Shown here: piece after piece, positions 35,650-44,168 of the stretch | Layout of the letters: each line of letters starts with the position of its first letter | Numbering within the stretch: the first letter of the stretch is position 1 | NCBI RefSeq assembly: GCF_020524025.1 | Contig: NZ_JAIVKN010000001.1 | Location: forward strand, 558,001-622,000 | Direction of reading: 5' to 3' | DNA from: Halobacillus litoralis | GTDB taxonomy: Bacteria > Bacillota > Bacilli > Bacillales > Halobacillaceae | DNA length: 64,000 nucleotides | Notes under the pieces: generated by a model | What the model was told of the DNA's origin: nothing | The model's database searches: none | Seen by the model: the letters and a program-made list of their open reading frames with translations, nothing else | Program-made: the position numbers and the translations under genes

Positions 35650-36186
35650 ATGAAACGTGTGACACTTGTCGACGTTTTTAAACATCGCATTACTCAAAAA
35701 TATTTGCAGCGCTCAGGCATTCATCACGCGGTCACCGTGGCGGGATATGCGTTTGAAATGGCAAAGGAGCATGGAGTAGACCCGGACCTTGCATCAAAAT
35801 CTGCTTTACTTCATGATATGGGGCATTATGAATGGTATTGTGATGGGAAGTGGGATTATGAAGAATATCGGAAACACGATATCCATGCCATCAAAGGAGC
35901 AGAACGCGCTCATAAACTGCTCATTCGTCTGGGTGAAGACCGTCTTGTTGCTAAAGAAGTGGCGCTGGCTGTTTTGCTTCATACCGACAGTTACCTGCCA
36001 TTTGGATTGGAAGATAAGCGTACGCCTCTTCAACATGTCGTAACAAGAGCGGATGAAAAAGATGAGCAGCCAGGAGGGCTGCATCATTACAAAAAGATGG
36101 ATAAAACAGAGGCCGTCCAGATTCTTCATGAACTGGATAAGAAAATTGAAGCCTTTTTAAACCAGGAAGATGAGCTGTCTGGATAA
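35650..36186 (+). CDS. HD domain protein
   Basis: A 178-residue protein with an HD phosphohydrolase core: first His in SGIHHAVTVAGYAF, then the paired LLHDMGH (HD), and a later HTDSYLPFG and TRADEKDEQPGG. Such proteins hydrolyse phosphate esters or nucleotides, the substrate being unknown. GGAGGTGATCGG precedes the ATG; the open frame upstream (to 35536) lies in the divergent promoter region. Resembles the small HD proteins of Bacillus that are annotated only by domain. Confidence 0.82.
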   Translation: MKRVTLVDVFKHRITQKYLQRSGIHHAVTVAGYAFEMAKEHGVDPDLASKSALLHDMGHYEWYCDGKWDYEEYRKHDIHAIKGAERAHKLLIRLGEDRLVAKEVALAVLLHTDSYLPFGLEDKRTPLQHVVTRADEKDEQPGGLHHYKKMDKTEAVQILHELDKKIEAFLNQEDELSG

Positions 36187-36224
36187 GGTTTTGATTACTT
36201 GTCAAGTATTTATTTAAAAAAGGG

Positions 36225-36253
36225 TTTACTTTTGGAAAAAGCTCCGATATAAT
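36225..36253 (+). promoter_or_regulatory. Strong SigA-type promoter of a short transcript
   Basis: TTTACT at 36225-36230, 17-bp spacer, perfect TATAAT at 36248-36253. A terminator at 36401-36437 would give an RNA of about 178 nucleotides. Confidence 0.72.
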
Positions 36254-36296
36254 TCCCAATATAAGAAAAATTTCTCAGAAAGCGAGGTCTTATCAA

Positions 36297-36365
36297 ATGA
36301 AAAACTGGATGGTACAACCAACAACAAACTTCATACATTCGACCTGCGCTCAGAGAAATTTCTGA
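36297..36365 (+). CDS. Small peptide gene (22 codons) in a short transcript
   Basis: ATG 36297 with GCGAGG 9 bases upstream encodes a peptide starting MKNWMVQPTTNFIH and ending in CAQRNF. It is the only frame on a short promoter-terminator unit just ahead of the YrzI genes, so the RNA may instead be non-coding. No family evidence. Confidence 0.38.
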   Translation: MKNWMVQPTTNFIHSTCAQRNF

Positions 36366-36400
36366 GATCAACGACTATTTTCGCATAAAGTAATCATACC

Positions 36401-36437
36401 AGCCGCAGGAGATGCATAATGTATTCCTGTGGCTTTT
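36401..36437 (+). terminator. Terminator of the short transcript
   Basis: AGCCGCAGGA with TCCTGTGGCT (one G-U pair), followed by TTTTTT. Confidence 0.85.
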
Positions 36438-36460
36438 TTAATGGAGAAAAATTTCGTTTT

Positions 36461-36488
36461 AAGCCGCAGCAGACCTGCGGCTTTTTTG
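36461..36488 (+). terminator. Second terminator in tandem
   Basis: AAGCCGCAG with CTGCGGCTT, followed by TTTTT; 60 bp after the previous one, with closely similar stem sequence. No obvious separate promoter lies between the two. Confidence 0.85.
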
Positions 36489-36497
36489 TGTGGTATT

Positions 36498-36517
36498 AAA
36501 GGGTAAAAATACCCTTT
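36498..36517. promoter_or_regulatory. Perfect inverted repeat upstream of the YrzI genes
   Basis: AAAGGGTA-AAAA-TACCCTTT, located about 37 bp before the first yrzI start. It lacks a T tract, so an operator or RNA hairpin is more likely than a terminator. Confidence 0.45.
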
Positions 36518-36553
36518 TAATATAAAAATACACTATTGGAAGGAGGGGTTTCC

Positions 36554-36694
36554 ATGACGATACAATTTTTTATTTTCACCATAAGTTTAACCAGAAACAA
36601 ACGACAAAAATATCATTCCCTGCCTGGTTATCATCCAAGTGCAAAAGATCAGTGGCTTGACCGTAAATCATCTGCATTTAGCCGTTACCTATAA
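36554..36694 (+). CDS. YrzI-family small protein (first copy)
   Basis: A 46-residue protein whose start, MTIQFFIFTISLTRNKR, matches the family pattern of an N-terminal hydrophobic strand ending in IxxxxR/K, as remembered for Bac_small_YrzI proteins (presumed sporulation-related). The rest is polar and basic. AAGGAGGGG precedes the ATG. It is first of three closely spaced small genes. Too short for other inference. Confidence 0.65.
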   Translation: MTIQFFIFTISLTRNKRQKYHSLPGYHPSAKDQWLDRKSSAFSRYL

Positions 36695-36714
36695 GAAATA
36701 AGGAGGAGACAATC

Positions 36715-36777
36715 ATGATGAATACTTTAAGAATGGCTTTTATGAACTGGTTGAATGTGGAGAAGGATACCGCTTAG
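36715..36777 (+). CDS. Very small peptide gene (20 codons)
   Basis: Begins ATG-ATG at 36715/36718 after AAGGAGGAGAC, with a short amphipathic sequence (MNTLRMAFMNWLNVEKD). It lies 20 bp after one yrzI gene and 26 bp before the next, each with a strong Shine-Dalgarno, which supports translation as part of a polycistron. No known family. Confidence 0.5.
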   Translation: MMNTLRMAFMNWLNVEKDTA

Positions 36778-36803
36778 CCTCATATTGAAGAGGAGGAAAC
36801 AAA

Positions 36804-36938
36804 ATGAGAATAAATTTACTTATTTTCACGATTCGCGTAGAACGGATGGATCTGCTCAGCCTGGACCGGTCCATCCGGAGGAAACAGAGCATTGAACAGA
36901 AAATCAATGAAAGAAAGTCTAAATACTATTTCGTTTAA
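36804..36938 (+). CDS. YrzI-family small protein (second copy)
   Basis: A 44-residue protein starting MRINLLIFTIRVERMD, again the hydrophobic strand then basic pattern of YrzI proteins. The second half is a highly charged helix (RRKQSIEQKINERKSK). GAGGAGG precedes the ATG. It shares the reading layout of the first copy but is diverged, as is common where these genes occur in tandem. Confidence 0.68.
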   Translation: MRINLLIFTIRVERMDLLSLDRSIRRKQSIEQKINERKSKYYFV

Positions 36939-36944
36939 TTCAAT

Positions 36945-36971
36945 AAAAACCCCGCGTTGACGGGGTTTTTG
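36945..36971 (+). terminator. Terminator of the YrzI cluster
   Basis: AAAAACCCCG with CGGGGTTTTT over a 6-base loop. Confidence 0.9.
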
Positions 36972-37040
36972 TCTGCCTTCACATAAAATTCCATCCATAC
37001 TCCTTTCTTGTTTAGAGACAATAACTAAAGAGGGGAGGGA

Positions 37041-37175
37041 ATGGAAATGGCGAGTGGAAATAAGAAAATTACAAAGCGTAATGAGAAGAAGCATGCACGT
37101 AAAGAAATGAAAAGGAATAAGAAACAAGATGAGACGGCAGTCAACCATGTCGTAAATGTGTACGATCCGATATAA
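37041..37175 (+). CDS. Small, very basic protein, unknown
   Basis: A 44-residue protein with about 14 Lys/Arg, particularly in the stretch KKITKRNEKKHARKEMKRNK, and a short tail ending in VNVYDPI. Excellent AGGGGAGGG Shine-Dalgarno. Its basic composition suggests nucleic-acid or membrane-surface binding, but there is no recognised motif. Followed by its own terminator. Confidence 0.6.
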   Translation: MEMASGNKKITKRNEKKHARKEMKRNKKQDETAVNHVVNVYDPI

Positions 37176-37207
37176 ATGAACGAAAGCTTAAGAGTCCTGA
37201 AAAATGG

Positions 37208-37240
37208 CGGACGAGGGAATCCTCATCCGTCTTTTTTTAT
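37208..37240 (+). terminator. Terminator after the small basic gene
   Basis: CGGACGAGG with CCTCATCCG (one mismatch) then TCTTTTTTT. Confidence 0.75.
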
Positions 37241-37408
37241 TTACGCAGAAGTTGGTTGGAACACGTTCAAACTTTATGTGATTTTTGGTTTAGTATCAGA
37301 AAAATGAGGGAAATAACAATCATCATGTTCGACAATCTTTGAAAAATGTGAATATTCCTATATGTTCAAAGAGAGAAGGAACAATTTTTTTGGAAGAAAG
37401 GATCGAAA

Positions 37409-38686
37409 ATGATGGCTCATTTACATAGAAAACCAATACCGGTACAGGAATCTGTAGAAAAAGTAATGGAACATCAATATAAAGGTCAAAAAGAAACGGT
37501 GTCTATTCATGAGTGTGATGAACGCATATTAGCTGAGGATCTGCTTGCAACCAATCCTGTTCCTCCGTTTCATAAATCCCCCTATGACGGATTTGCTCTG
37601 AGGTCTGAGGATACACAGCATTTATCCAGAGAAAATCCAGGCACATTCGTCGTTAACGAAACCGTCGGCGCGGGCCACCGGGCAAGCCGCCCTTTAAAAG
37701 AAGGGGAAGCGGTACGAATTATGACAGGGGCAGAAATCCCTGAGGGCGCTGACTGTGTGGCAATGTTTGAAATATGCCGGACCAGTGAAGAAAATGGACA
37801 ATCGTATATGACGTTAAAGAGAAAAATGGAACATAACCAGAACATTATTGAAATGGGATCAGAAACGAAGGAAGGAGAGGTCCTTGTTGAGAAGGGCTCT
37901 GTCATCAATCCCGGGGTAAAGGCTCTTCTTGCGACATTCGGCTATTCTATGGTGAGCGTCTATAGAAAACCCCGTGTCGGTGTTTTTGCGACAGGAACAG
38001 AACTTTTGGATGTTGATGAGCCGCTTACACCTGGTAAAATCCGTAACTCGAACGCACATATGATCCTTGCCCAGCTGGAACGATCGGGTGCAGAAGGAGC
38101 GTATCTCGGGAAGCTGGATGATGATTTTGACCTTTGTTTTGAGGCCATATCCCAGTCTTTAACGGACTATGATCTGATCATTACGACCGGAGGAGTCAGT
38201 GTGGGAGACTATGATCTGATGCCTGATATCTATGAGAAATTGGGAGCGAACGTACTTTTTAACAAAGTCGCTATGAGACCAGGGAGTGTGACCACAGTTG
38301 CTGAACAGAATGGTCAACTGCTGTATGGACTCAGCGGGAATCCTTCTGCCTGTTATGTAGGGTTTGAACTTTTCGTATATCCGATGATTCAGAGCATAAT
38401 GGGGCGTCAACGTCCTTATCACCGCCGGATTACGGCTGCGTTAGGAGAAGATTTCAAAAAGCCTAACCCATTTACAAGGTTCGTGCGGGGTGCTCTGGAT
38501 TTCAGCGACGGACAGGTGATGGTCACTCCTTCCGGGATGGATAAATCAGCAGTTGTGTCATCACTTGCTCATACGAATACTCTCATTGTTCTTAAGGGAG
38601 GTACGAGAGGGTATACAAAGGGAGATCAGGTGGAAGCGATTCTCCTTGAAGAAAAGAACGGACAATACATATTTCAGGAGGGGTGA
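37409..38686 (+). CDS. moeA: Molybdopterin molybdotransferase MoeA
   Basis: A 425-residue enzyme that inserts molybdate into adenylylated molybdopterin to form the molybdenum cofactor. Motifs: the N-terminal [15 protein letters not shown] (Asp-Gly-Tyr/Phe-Ala), [24 protein letters not shown] and [16 protein letters not shown] near residue 310. Start at ATG-ATG 37409/37412 after GAAAGGATCG. moaA overlaps its tail region and is probably coupled. Only these two cofactor genes are present here, so the others are expected elsewhere. Confidence 0.93.
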   Translation: MMAHLHRKPIPVQESVEKVMEHQYKGQKETVSIHECDERILAEDLLATNPVPPFHKSPYDGFALRSEDTQHLSRENPGTFVVNETVGAGHRASRPLKEGEAVRIMTGAEIPEGADCVAMFEICRTSEENGQSYMTLKRKMEHNQNIIEMGSETKEGEVLVEKGSVINPGVKALLATFGYSMVSVYRKPRVGVFATGTELLDVDEPLTPGKIRNSNAHMILAQLERSGAEGAYLGKLDDDFDLCFEAISQSLTDYDLIITTGGVSVGDYDLMPDIYEKLGANVLFNKVAMRPGSVTTVAEQNGQLLYGLSGNPSACYVGFELFVYPMIQSIMGRQRPYHRRITAALGEDFKKPNPFTRFVRGALDFSDGQVMVTPSGMDKSAVVSSLAHTNTLIVLKGGTRGYTKGDQVEAILLEEKNGQYIFQEG

Positions 38687-38690
38687 TCGT

Positions 38691-39704
38691 ATCGAATCAC
38701 ATATTATCGACCGGTTGGGCCGGCCTATCAAAGATCTCAGAATATCTGTCATTGACAAATGCAACTTCCGGTGCACCTACTGCATGCCTGCAGAGATTTT
38801 CGGTCCGGATTATTCCTTTTTGCCAAAAGAGGAGCTGTTAAGTTTTGATGAAATCATCCGTCTTGTCCGCATTTTTGCACGGTTTGGTGTTGAAAAAATA
38901 AGACTTACGGGTGGAGAGCCTTTACTTAGGAAAGATCTTGATCAACTGATTCGTCGTATAAAAGAAATTGACGGCATTAAAGATATAGCAGTGACAACAA
39001 ATGCGGTTATGTTAGTGAAACAGGCACAGAAGCTGAAAGAAGCCGGACTTGACCGGGTAAATATCAGTCTGGATGCCATAGAAGATGAGGTTTTCCAGAA
39101 AACGAATGGACGCGGGGTGAAAACTAAGCCCGTCCTTGAAGGAATTGAAGCAGCCAGACAGGCGGGATTGCCGATTAAAATTAATATGGTCGTAAAAAAT
39201 GGGATGAATGAAAGCCAGATTCTCCCTATGGCCCGTTATTTTAAAGAAACTGGTGATACACTCCGGTTCATTGAATTTATGGAAGTCGGCAATCATAATG
39301 GATGGAATATGGATGCCGTCGTGTCTAAGAAAAAGATCATTGAACAAATTCATGAAGAAATGCCTCTTGTTGCTCTGGATGCAAATTATTATGGAGAAGT
39401 AGCTTCCCGGTACCGTTATGAGGATGGAGATGCCGAGATTGGGATTATCTCATCCGTAACCGAGGCGTTTTGTTCCAGCTGTACGCGTGCCCGCTTATCT
39501 GCAGATGGGCAGCTTTACACCTGTTTATTCGCTACTTCTGGTTATGATCTGCGTGATTTTCTAAGAAAAGATTACTCAGACGAAGAAATGACCGACTATT
39601 TGATTCATGTCTGGGAAGGCCGTGCGGATCAATATTCCGTGGACCGCGCACAAGGAAAACCAATGAAGGGAAACAAAATCGAAATGTCCTATATTGGAGG
39701 ATAA
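38691..39704 (+). CDS. moaA: GTP 3',8-cyclase MoaA (radical SAM)
   Basis: A radical SAM enzyme starting molybdopterin synthesis from GTP. N-terminal [10 protein letters not shown] binds the SAM 4Fe-4S cluster, and C-terminal [10 protein letters not shown] with a later Cys (LYTCLFA) binds the second cluster; the C-terminus is the expected Gly-Gly. The frame contains no ATG, GTG or TTG between the moeA stop and the conserved IIDRLGRPI segment except TTG 38709, which is inside it. The AGGAGGGG Shine-Dalgarno at 38677-38684 points to ATC 38691, giving 337 residues and the usual N-terminal length; this near-cognate start is inferred. Confidence 0.9.
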   Translation: MESHIIDRLGRPIKDLRISVIDKCNFRCTYCMPAEIFGPDYSFLPKEELLSFDEIIRLVRIFARFGVEKIRLTGGEPLLRKDLDQLIRRIKEIDGIKDIAVTTNAVMLVKQAQKLKEAGLDRVNISLDAIEDEVFQKTNGRGVKTKPVLEGIEAARQAGLPIKINMVVKNGMNESQILPMARYFKETGDTLRFIEFMEVGNHNGWNMDAVVSKKKIIEQIHEEMPLVALDANYYGEVASRYRYEDGDAEIGIISSVTEAFCSSCTRARLSADGQLYTCLFATSGYDLRDFLRKDYSDEEMTDYLIHVWEGRADQYSVDRAQGKPMKGNKIEMSYIGG

Positions 39705-39789
39705 TTGAAAAAAAGGTCGATTAGACTTTCCTAAAACCCTTTTCTTCCTCTATAATAAATATAACGAACATTCGCGGAGGTCATTCGAA

Positions 39790-40215
39790 ATGAAAACCTT
39801 TAAACTGATTTCTTTGGACATCGTAGAAGAGAAGAATGAAGACATCACACAACGAAGAATTAAACTTCAGGATGGCTTAATCATCAATAGAGAAGACGAT
39901 CATGGCCGTTGGGTGATTGAAGTGTACGTGGATGAAAGTTATAATGATTTTTTTGATGCCATGCATCGGAACGAAGAAGAGATCATTATCCAGGCCAAAA
40001 TTACCAAGCAGACCAATCGTCCTGCTACCTTTATGGTCAAACCCATTGACATCAACCGAATCGGGGATGGGATGAATGTCATTTTTATGGGAACGATTAT
40101 TGACCGTCAGCAGGAGCAGGTAGAAAAAGTCTTAAAGCAGCTGATGGATGAAGGTTATCAAGGCGAAGAACTGTTGGAACAATTTAAGAAAAAGGGCCTT
40201 GAGTCGAAAGCATGA
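39790..40215 (+). CDS. YwpF-like protein
   Basis: A 141-residue soluble protein starting MKTFKLISLDIVEE, with the segments LQDGLIINREDD and RWVIEVYVDESYN that match the YwpF family of Bacillus (function unknown to me). Rich in acidic residues and predicted beta strands followed by a C-terminal helical tail (EKVLKQLMDEG). GCGGAGG precedes the ATG; TATAAT at 39751-39756 may be the promoter -10. Confidence 0.78.
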   Translation: MKTFKLISLDIVEEKNEDITQRRIKLQDGLIINREDDHGRWVIEVYVDESYNDFFDAMHRNEEEIIIQAKITKQTNRPATFMVKPIDINRIGDGMNVIFMGTIIDRQQEQVEKVLKQLMDEGYQGEELLEQFKKKGLESKA

Positions 40216-40226
40216 GGGCAGCCTAA

Positions 40227-40258
40227 GAAGGCGTCTGGGAAATCCCAGACGCCTTCTG
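40227..40258. terminator. Long perfect hairpin after ywpF
   Basis: AGAAGGCGTCTGGGA with TCCCAGACGCCTTCT, a 15-bp perfect stem with a 2-base loop. The T tract is poor, so termination strength is uncertain. Confidence 0.7.
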
Positions 40259-40381
40259 CTTGTGTAAATGGAATGTTGTCCTTTCAATCCAGAAAAGGGG
40301 AAGTAATCTGTCGAATATCCTGCTATACTATGAATGGTGGTCTGCACCGTAAAGAAATAGCAGCATTAAAGGAGTTTTAGT

Positions 40382-41743
40382 ATGTGGGTGAGAAAAAAAG
40401 GCCTGCGTTGGCTTAATGATTTATCGCCATTTCAATTAATAGGCGTCTATTATTTGGTCGCTGTAACCATTTCATCAATTTTAATTGCTCTGCCTGTTGC
40501 TCACCGTGACGGGGTGAAACTTGAATTTATAGATGTTTTATTCACCGCAGTCAGTGCTGTCAGCGTGACAGGGTTAACCACTGTCCCGACAGCAGAAACG
40601 TTTAGTACAACGGGAATTTTCATATTAGCTCTGGTTCTACAGCTTGGTGGAATCGGCGTGATGACATTGGGAACTTTGATCTGGCTGATGCTCGGGAAAA
40701 AAATCGGCTTAAAAGAAAGAAGACTGATCATGACCGATCAGAACCAAACATCGTTCCAGGGAATGGTGCGTCTTGTTAAACAGATCGTTCTCGTTGTTCT
40801 TCTTATTGAGCTGATTGGATTTTTAGTATTAGGCACTTATTTTCTGGAATATTTTGATCCTGGTGAAGCTTACTTACAAGGCTTCTTTGGCACAATAAGT
40901 GCGATGACCAACGGAGGATTTGATATTACTGGACAATCGCTGATTCCATTTAAAGATGATTATTTCGTTCAATTCATTAACATTATCTTAATCATCGCCG
41001 GTGCGATTGGCTTCCCTGTTCTTATTGAGATTAAGCAGTACCTGCTGCAGAATCAAGAAGAACAGTCGATCCGTTTTTCCTTGTTTGCGAAACTGACATC
41101 TTTTACATTTTTTGCTCTCGTCGTTGTGGGGACAATTATGATTGTAATATTAGAATTTAACCACTTTTTCACAGACAAATCGTGGCATGAGATCTTTTTC
41201 TATGCCTTATTCCAATCGGTAACCACCAGAAGTGGAGGGTTATCGACGATGGATATCAATCAATTTACCGAGCAGACTCAACTGTTTATGTCATCACTGA
41301 TGTTTATAGGTGCCTCTCCTAGTAGTGTCGGGGGCGGCATACGGACAACCACTTTTGCGCTGGTGGTCATTTTCGTTCTTACGTTTGCCCGCGGAGGAAA
41401 CCATATACGTATTTTCCGTCGTGAAGTCCATGCGGAAGATTTGAACAAAGCGGTTGTTGTTACGATTGTTGCTTTATTTGTCTGTTTCAGTGCTGTAATT
41501 GTTTTATCAATTACGGAACCATTTACGTTGAATGAAATCGTATTTGAAGTATGTTCGGCTTTTGGTACGGTGGGACTTTCTTTAGGAATCACTTCAGGAC
41601 TAACGACCTTTGGTAAATGTGTATTGATGCTCTTAATGTTTCTTGGAAGAATTGGTTTATTGACGTTTTTATTCTCATTTAAGAAAAATGATAAAGCGCA
41701 AGGGAAGTACCATTATCCAAGAGAGAGAATTATTATCGGCTGA
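40382..41743 (+). CDS. KtrB/KtrD-type potassium uptake subunit
   Basis: A 453-residue membrane protein of the Trk/Ktr/HKT superfamily with four pore-loop repeats; visible filter-like segments are TAVSAVSVTGLTT, SAMTNGGFDITG, SVTTRSGGLSTMD and SAFGTVGLSLG, each with the conserved Gly. It imports K+ (often Na+-coupled) when paired with a cytosolic KtrA/KtrC RCK subunit. No ktrA neighbours it, so it is arranged like B. subtilis ktrD. SD AAAGGAG is 8 bases before the ATG. Important for osmotic adaptation. Confidence 0.9.
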   Translation: MWVRKKGLRWLNDLSPFQLIGVYYLVAVTISSILIALPVAHRDGVKLEFIDVLFTAVSAVSVTGLTTVPTAETFSTTGIFILALVLQLGGIGVMTLGTLIWLMLGKKIGLKERRLIMTDQNQTSFQGMVRLVKQIVLVVLLIELIGFLVLGTYFLEYFDPGEAYLQGFFGTISAMTNGGFDITGQSLIPFKDDYFVQFINIILIIAGAIGFPVLIEIKQYLLQNQEEQSIRFSLFAKLTSFTFFALVVVGTIMIVILEFNHFFTDKSWHEIFFYALFQSVTTRSGGLSTMDINQFTEQTQLFMSSLMFIGASPSSVGGGIRTTTFALVVIFVLTFARGGNHIRIFRREVHAEDLNKAVVVTIVALFVCFSAVIVLSITEPFTLNEIVFEVCSAFGTVGLSLGITSGLTTFGKCVLMLLMFLGRIGLLTFLFSFKKNDKAQGKYHYPRERIIIG

Positions 41744-41794
41744 TACGATGGTCTTTAGATGAAAAAATAAATAGAAAAATCCTATTGTCTGAGT

Positions 41795-41830
41795 AAAGGA
41801 GACCGTTTCTGAATGAAACGGTCTCCTTTG
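41795..41830 (+). terminator. Terminator after the Ktr subunit gene
   Basis: AAAGGAGACCGTTT with AAACGGTCTCCTTT across a 7-base loop, followed by a T-rich run. Confidence 0.9.
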
Positions 41831-41889
41831 TTTATTTTTTTAACATGAGTAACAGGTGAAGGATTTGATTCAGAAAGTAAGGGCCAAAT

Positions 41890-41922
41890 AAAAAACACAG
41901 CTGTCAGACAGCTGTGTTTTTA
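41890..41922. terminator. Bidirectional terminator
   Basis: AAAACACAGCTGT and ACAGCTGTGTTTT pair perfectly with A and T tracts on both sides; serves the minus-strand YjcZ gene. Confidence 0.85.
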
Positions 41923-41947
41923 GTAAAAGATATAGATTATACTTGTT

Positions 41948-41967
41948 AAGGGGCGTTAACGCCCCTT
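41948..41967. repeat. Perfect 20-bp palindrome
   Basis: Centred on GTTAAC with AAGGGGC and GCCCCTT arms. It follows the YjcZ gene on the minus strand, without a T tract; it may be a protein-binding site or an RNA-end hairpin. Confidence 0.5.
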
Positions 41968-42029
41968 CTCTCGATCTCCTGCTCTTATACTATTGGTCGG
42001 CTTCATTGATAAAGCCTTTTTCATTGTTC

Positions 42030-42152
42030 TTAGCAGTAAAATGCTGCTCCTACGATAATCAATAGGATGAACAATACGACGATCAGGGCAAAGTTATTCC
42101 CATAACGTGGACGATGACAACGTCTTCCCCCGTAAGGATAGCCTCCGTACAT
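42030..42152 (-). CDS. YjcZ/SscA-family small sporulation protein
   Basis: A 40-residue protein with the family layout: N-terminal [12 protein letters not shown] rich in Gly/Tyr, then a hydrophobic segment [16 protein letters not shown] and a Cys end. In B. subtilis such proteins are made during sporulation and associate with the spore coat. AGGAGG is 7 bases before the ATG. Presence indicates a spore former. Confidence 0.88.
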   Translation of the reverse strand: MYGGYPYGGRRCHRPRYGNNFALIVVLFILLIIVGAAFYC

Positions 42153-42225
42153 AAGCTCACCTCCTGTGGTTACATTCCTAGCCTATGCAGGAGGGGAGGA
42201 AGGGGTATAGTCATTCACCCAGATA

Positions 42226-42426
42226 TCAATCCATGAATGTCGGCGGTGCCAGTTTGGTTATTTTACTCTTTTGATTCATTGTGTTGGCCTGCTCCTGGTG
42301 GTGGTCACACTGGTCAATTTCTTCACACCAGTGGTTCAGCTGTTCATTACTATATTGGTTATGAGGTGGTGACTGGGTCGTATGGGAAGGATAATAAGGA
42401 CCAGAAATTCTTTGATTTGCGTACAT
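42226..42426 (-). CDS. Small His/Gln/Asn-rich protein, unknown
   Basis: A 66-residue soluble protein from ATG 42426, chosen for GAAGGAGG upstream; the frame extends further but without a start signal. It contains QYSNEQLNHWCEEIDQCDHHQE with two cysteines and four histidines in the middle, and a hydrophobic-proline tail. Composition is like coat or spore-associated proteins, and it is beside a YjcZ gene in the same orientation, but no family is recognised. GACAC-CA-GTGTC at 42503-42514 lies in its upstream region. Confidence 0.55.
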   Translation of the reverse strand: MYANQRISGPYYPSHTTQSPPHNQYSNEQLNHWCEEIDQCDHHQEQANTMNQKSKITKLAPPTFMD

Positions 42427-42683
42427 AACCAAGCCTCCTTCGCAGGTATTCTGCCCATATATCCCTTTTTTATCCTTCGGGTATATTGTATAAAGGGTTT
42501 TTGACACCAGTGTCGAATACTACAATCAAAACTTGTTCTCTGTGGTTATAACAAACGTAATGAGGGTACATCATGATAGTAGCAATTATAGGAGCACATT
42601 AGAAAAGTACTAATAATGGTCCTTGTTGTACATATTTTGTATAATGGTTGAACAATAGATGTCTTATAAAAAAGGTGAATGCG

Positions 42684-44168
42684 ATGAAAAAAATAGCCAT
42701 TATTGGAGCAGGACCAGGTGGATTAGCTTCCGCCATGATTCTAGCCTCACAAGGATACGATGTCCATGTATATGAAAAACAGACATATGTCGGGGGAAGA
42801 AACGGACACTTTACACTCGGAGATTATACATTCGATATAGGTCCTACATTTTTAAGCATGCCGCAGATTATGGAAGAAATCTTTGAAATGTCCGGTCGTG
42901 ATGTGCATGATTATATGGATCTAAAGGAACTGGCTCCTATGTATGAACTTCAATTTGACGGGAAAAGAGTACCGATGTTCCGTGCCCGTGAACAGATGCT
43001 GGACGTTATCCGTGAGCATTTCCCAGGGAATGAGCGGGGATATGAACGGTTTATGAAAGACACAGGAGAGAAGATGGAGGCCCTTATGCCCCTCTTACAG
43101 ACCCGGCATCATAGACTGACGGATTATGTAAGTAAAAGGGCTTTAAAGGCTCTTCCAAAACTCTCTCTGGGCAAATCTGTTTATGATGTGCTTTCCGATT
43201 ACTTTACGGATGAACGTTTGAAAATTGCCTTCACGTTCCAGGCAAAATACCTGGGAATGTCGCCTTGGGAATGTCCGGGAGCGTTCTCCATCTTATCCTA
43301 TATGGAGCATGAATGGGGAGTTTTCCATCCAATAGGCGGGGTTAATCAGCTGTCGAAAGCCATGGCTCAAGTTACGGTCGAGCATGGAGGGACCCTTCAC
43401 CTCGGTAAAGGGGTGAAACGAATTCATGTAGAGGATAAAGCCATTCAATCACTGGAGCTTGACTCCGGTGAAAAGGTCGAGGCGGATGAGTATATTGTAA
43501 ATGCTGATTTTGCTGAGGCGATGACGAATTTGATTGATGATGGCGTCCTTAAGAAACACTCCAGAGAGAAATTAGAAAAGAAGAAGTTCTCTTGTTCCAC
43601 GTTCATGATTTATGTAGGTCTCGATAAAGTCTACGATATGCCCCACCACACCATTCTTTTTGCAGAGGATTATAAGAAGAATGTAGAGGAGATGACCAAA
43701 GACCTTGTCCTCTCTGACGAACCTTCAATTTATATTCATAATGCCAGTGTCACAGACCCAACCCTTGCACCGGAAGGACACTCAGCTGTTTACATCCTTG
43801 CACCGGTCCCTAACAATTACTCAGAAATTGACTGGGAAGAAAAGCAGGAAACATTTAAAGCGTTAATTTATGACGAGATTGAGAAGAAGACGGGTTTTGC
43901 GGATATTCGTGACCATGTAGTTGTTGAAAAAGTCCTTACACCAAAACAGTGGCAGACAGACCATTTTGTTCATCAGGGGGCCACGTTTAGTATGGGCCAT
44001 CAGCTTTCACAGATGATGTATTTCCGTCCGCATAATCGCTTCCAGGAGCTGGATCACTGCTGGCTCGTTGGCGGAGGCACACATCCGGGAAGCGGACTGC
44101 CGACAATTTTAGAATCCGCTCGTATAACGACCGGTTGGATCAGGGAGAAGGAGGTACAGCCAATATGA
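42684..44168 (+). CDS. CrtI/CrtN-type carotenoid desaturase (first of two)
   Basis: A 494-residue FAD enzyme. Rossmann motif AIIGAGPGGLASAM at the N-terminus, DIGPTFLSMP, and C-terminal VGGGTHPGSGLPTILESA, the conserved carotenoid-desaturase end. Such enzymes dehydrogenate phytoene-like (C40) or dehydrosqualene-like (C30) polyenes at the membrane. Start at ATG 42684 after AAAGGTG; the frame opens 12 codons earlier. The ATG-TGA overlap with the next gene implies coupling. Which step it performs (diaponeurosporene formation, or further oxidation) cannot be decided from sequence alone. Confidence 0.88.
   Translation: MKKIAIIGAGPGGLASAMILASQGYDVHVYEKQTYVGGRNGHFTLGDYTFDIGPTFLSMPQIMEEIFEMSGRDVHDYMDLKELAPMYELQFDGKRVPMFRAREQMLDVIREHFPGNERGYERFMKDTGEKMEALMPLLQTRHHRLTDYVSKRALKALPKLSLGKSVYDVLSDYFTDERLKIAFTFQAKYLGMSPWECPGAFSILSYMEHEWGVFHPIGGVNQLSKAMAQVTVEHGGTLHLGKGVKRIHVEDKAIQSLELDSGEKVEADEYIVNADFAEAMTNLIDDGVLKKHSREKLEKKKFSCSTFMIYVGLDKVYDMPHHTILFAEDYKKNVEEMTKDLVLSDEPSIYIHNASVTDPTLAPEGHSAVYILAPVPNNYSEIDWEEKQETFKALIYDEIEKKTGFADIRDHVVVEKVLTPKQWQTDHFVHQGATFSMGHQLSQMMYFRPHNRFQELDHCWLVGGGTHPGSGLPTILESARITTGWIREKEVQPI

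Noticed and set aside
41948-41967. 20-bp perfect palindrome as an attachment or dif-like site
   Set aside because: No recombinase gene or duplicated copy in the window; position behind the YjcZ gene fits a transcript-end hairpin.
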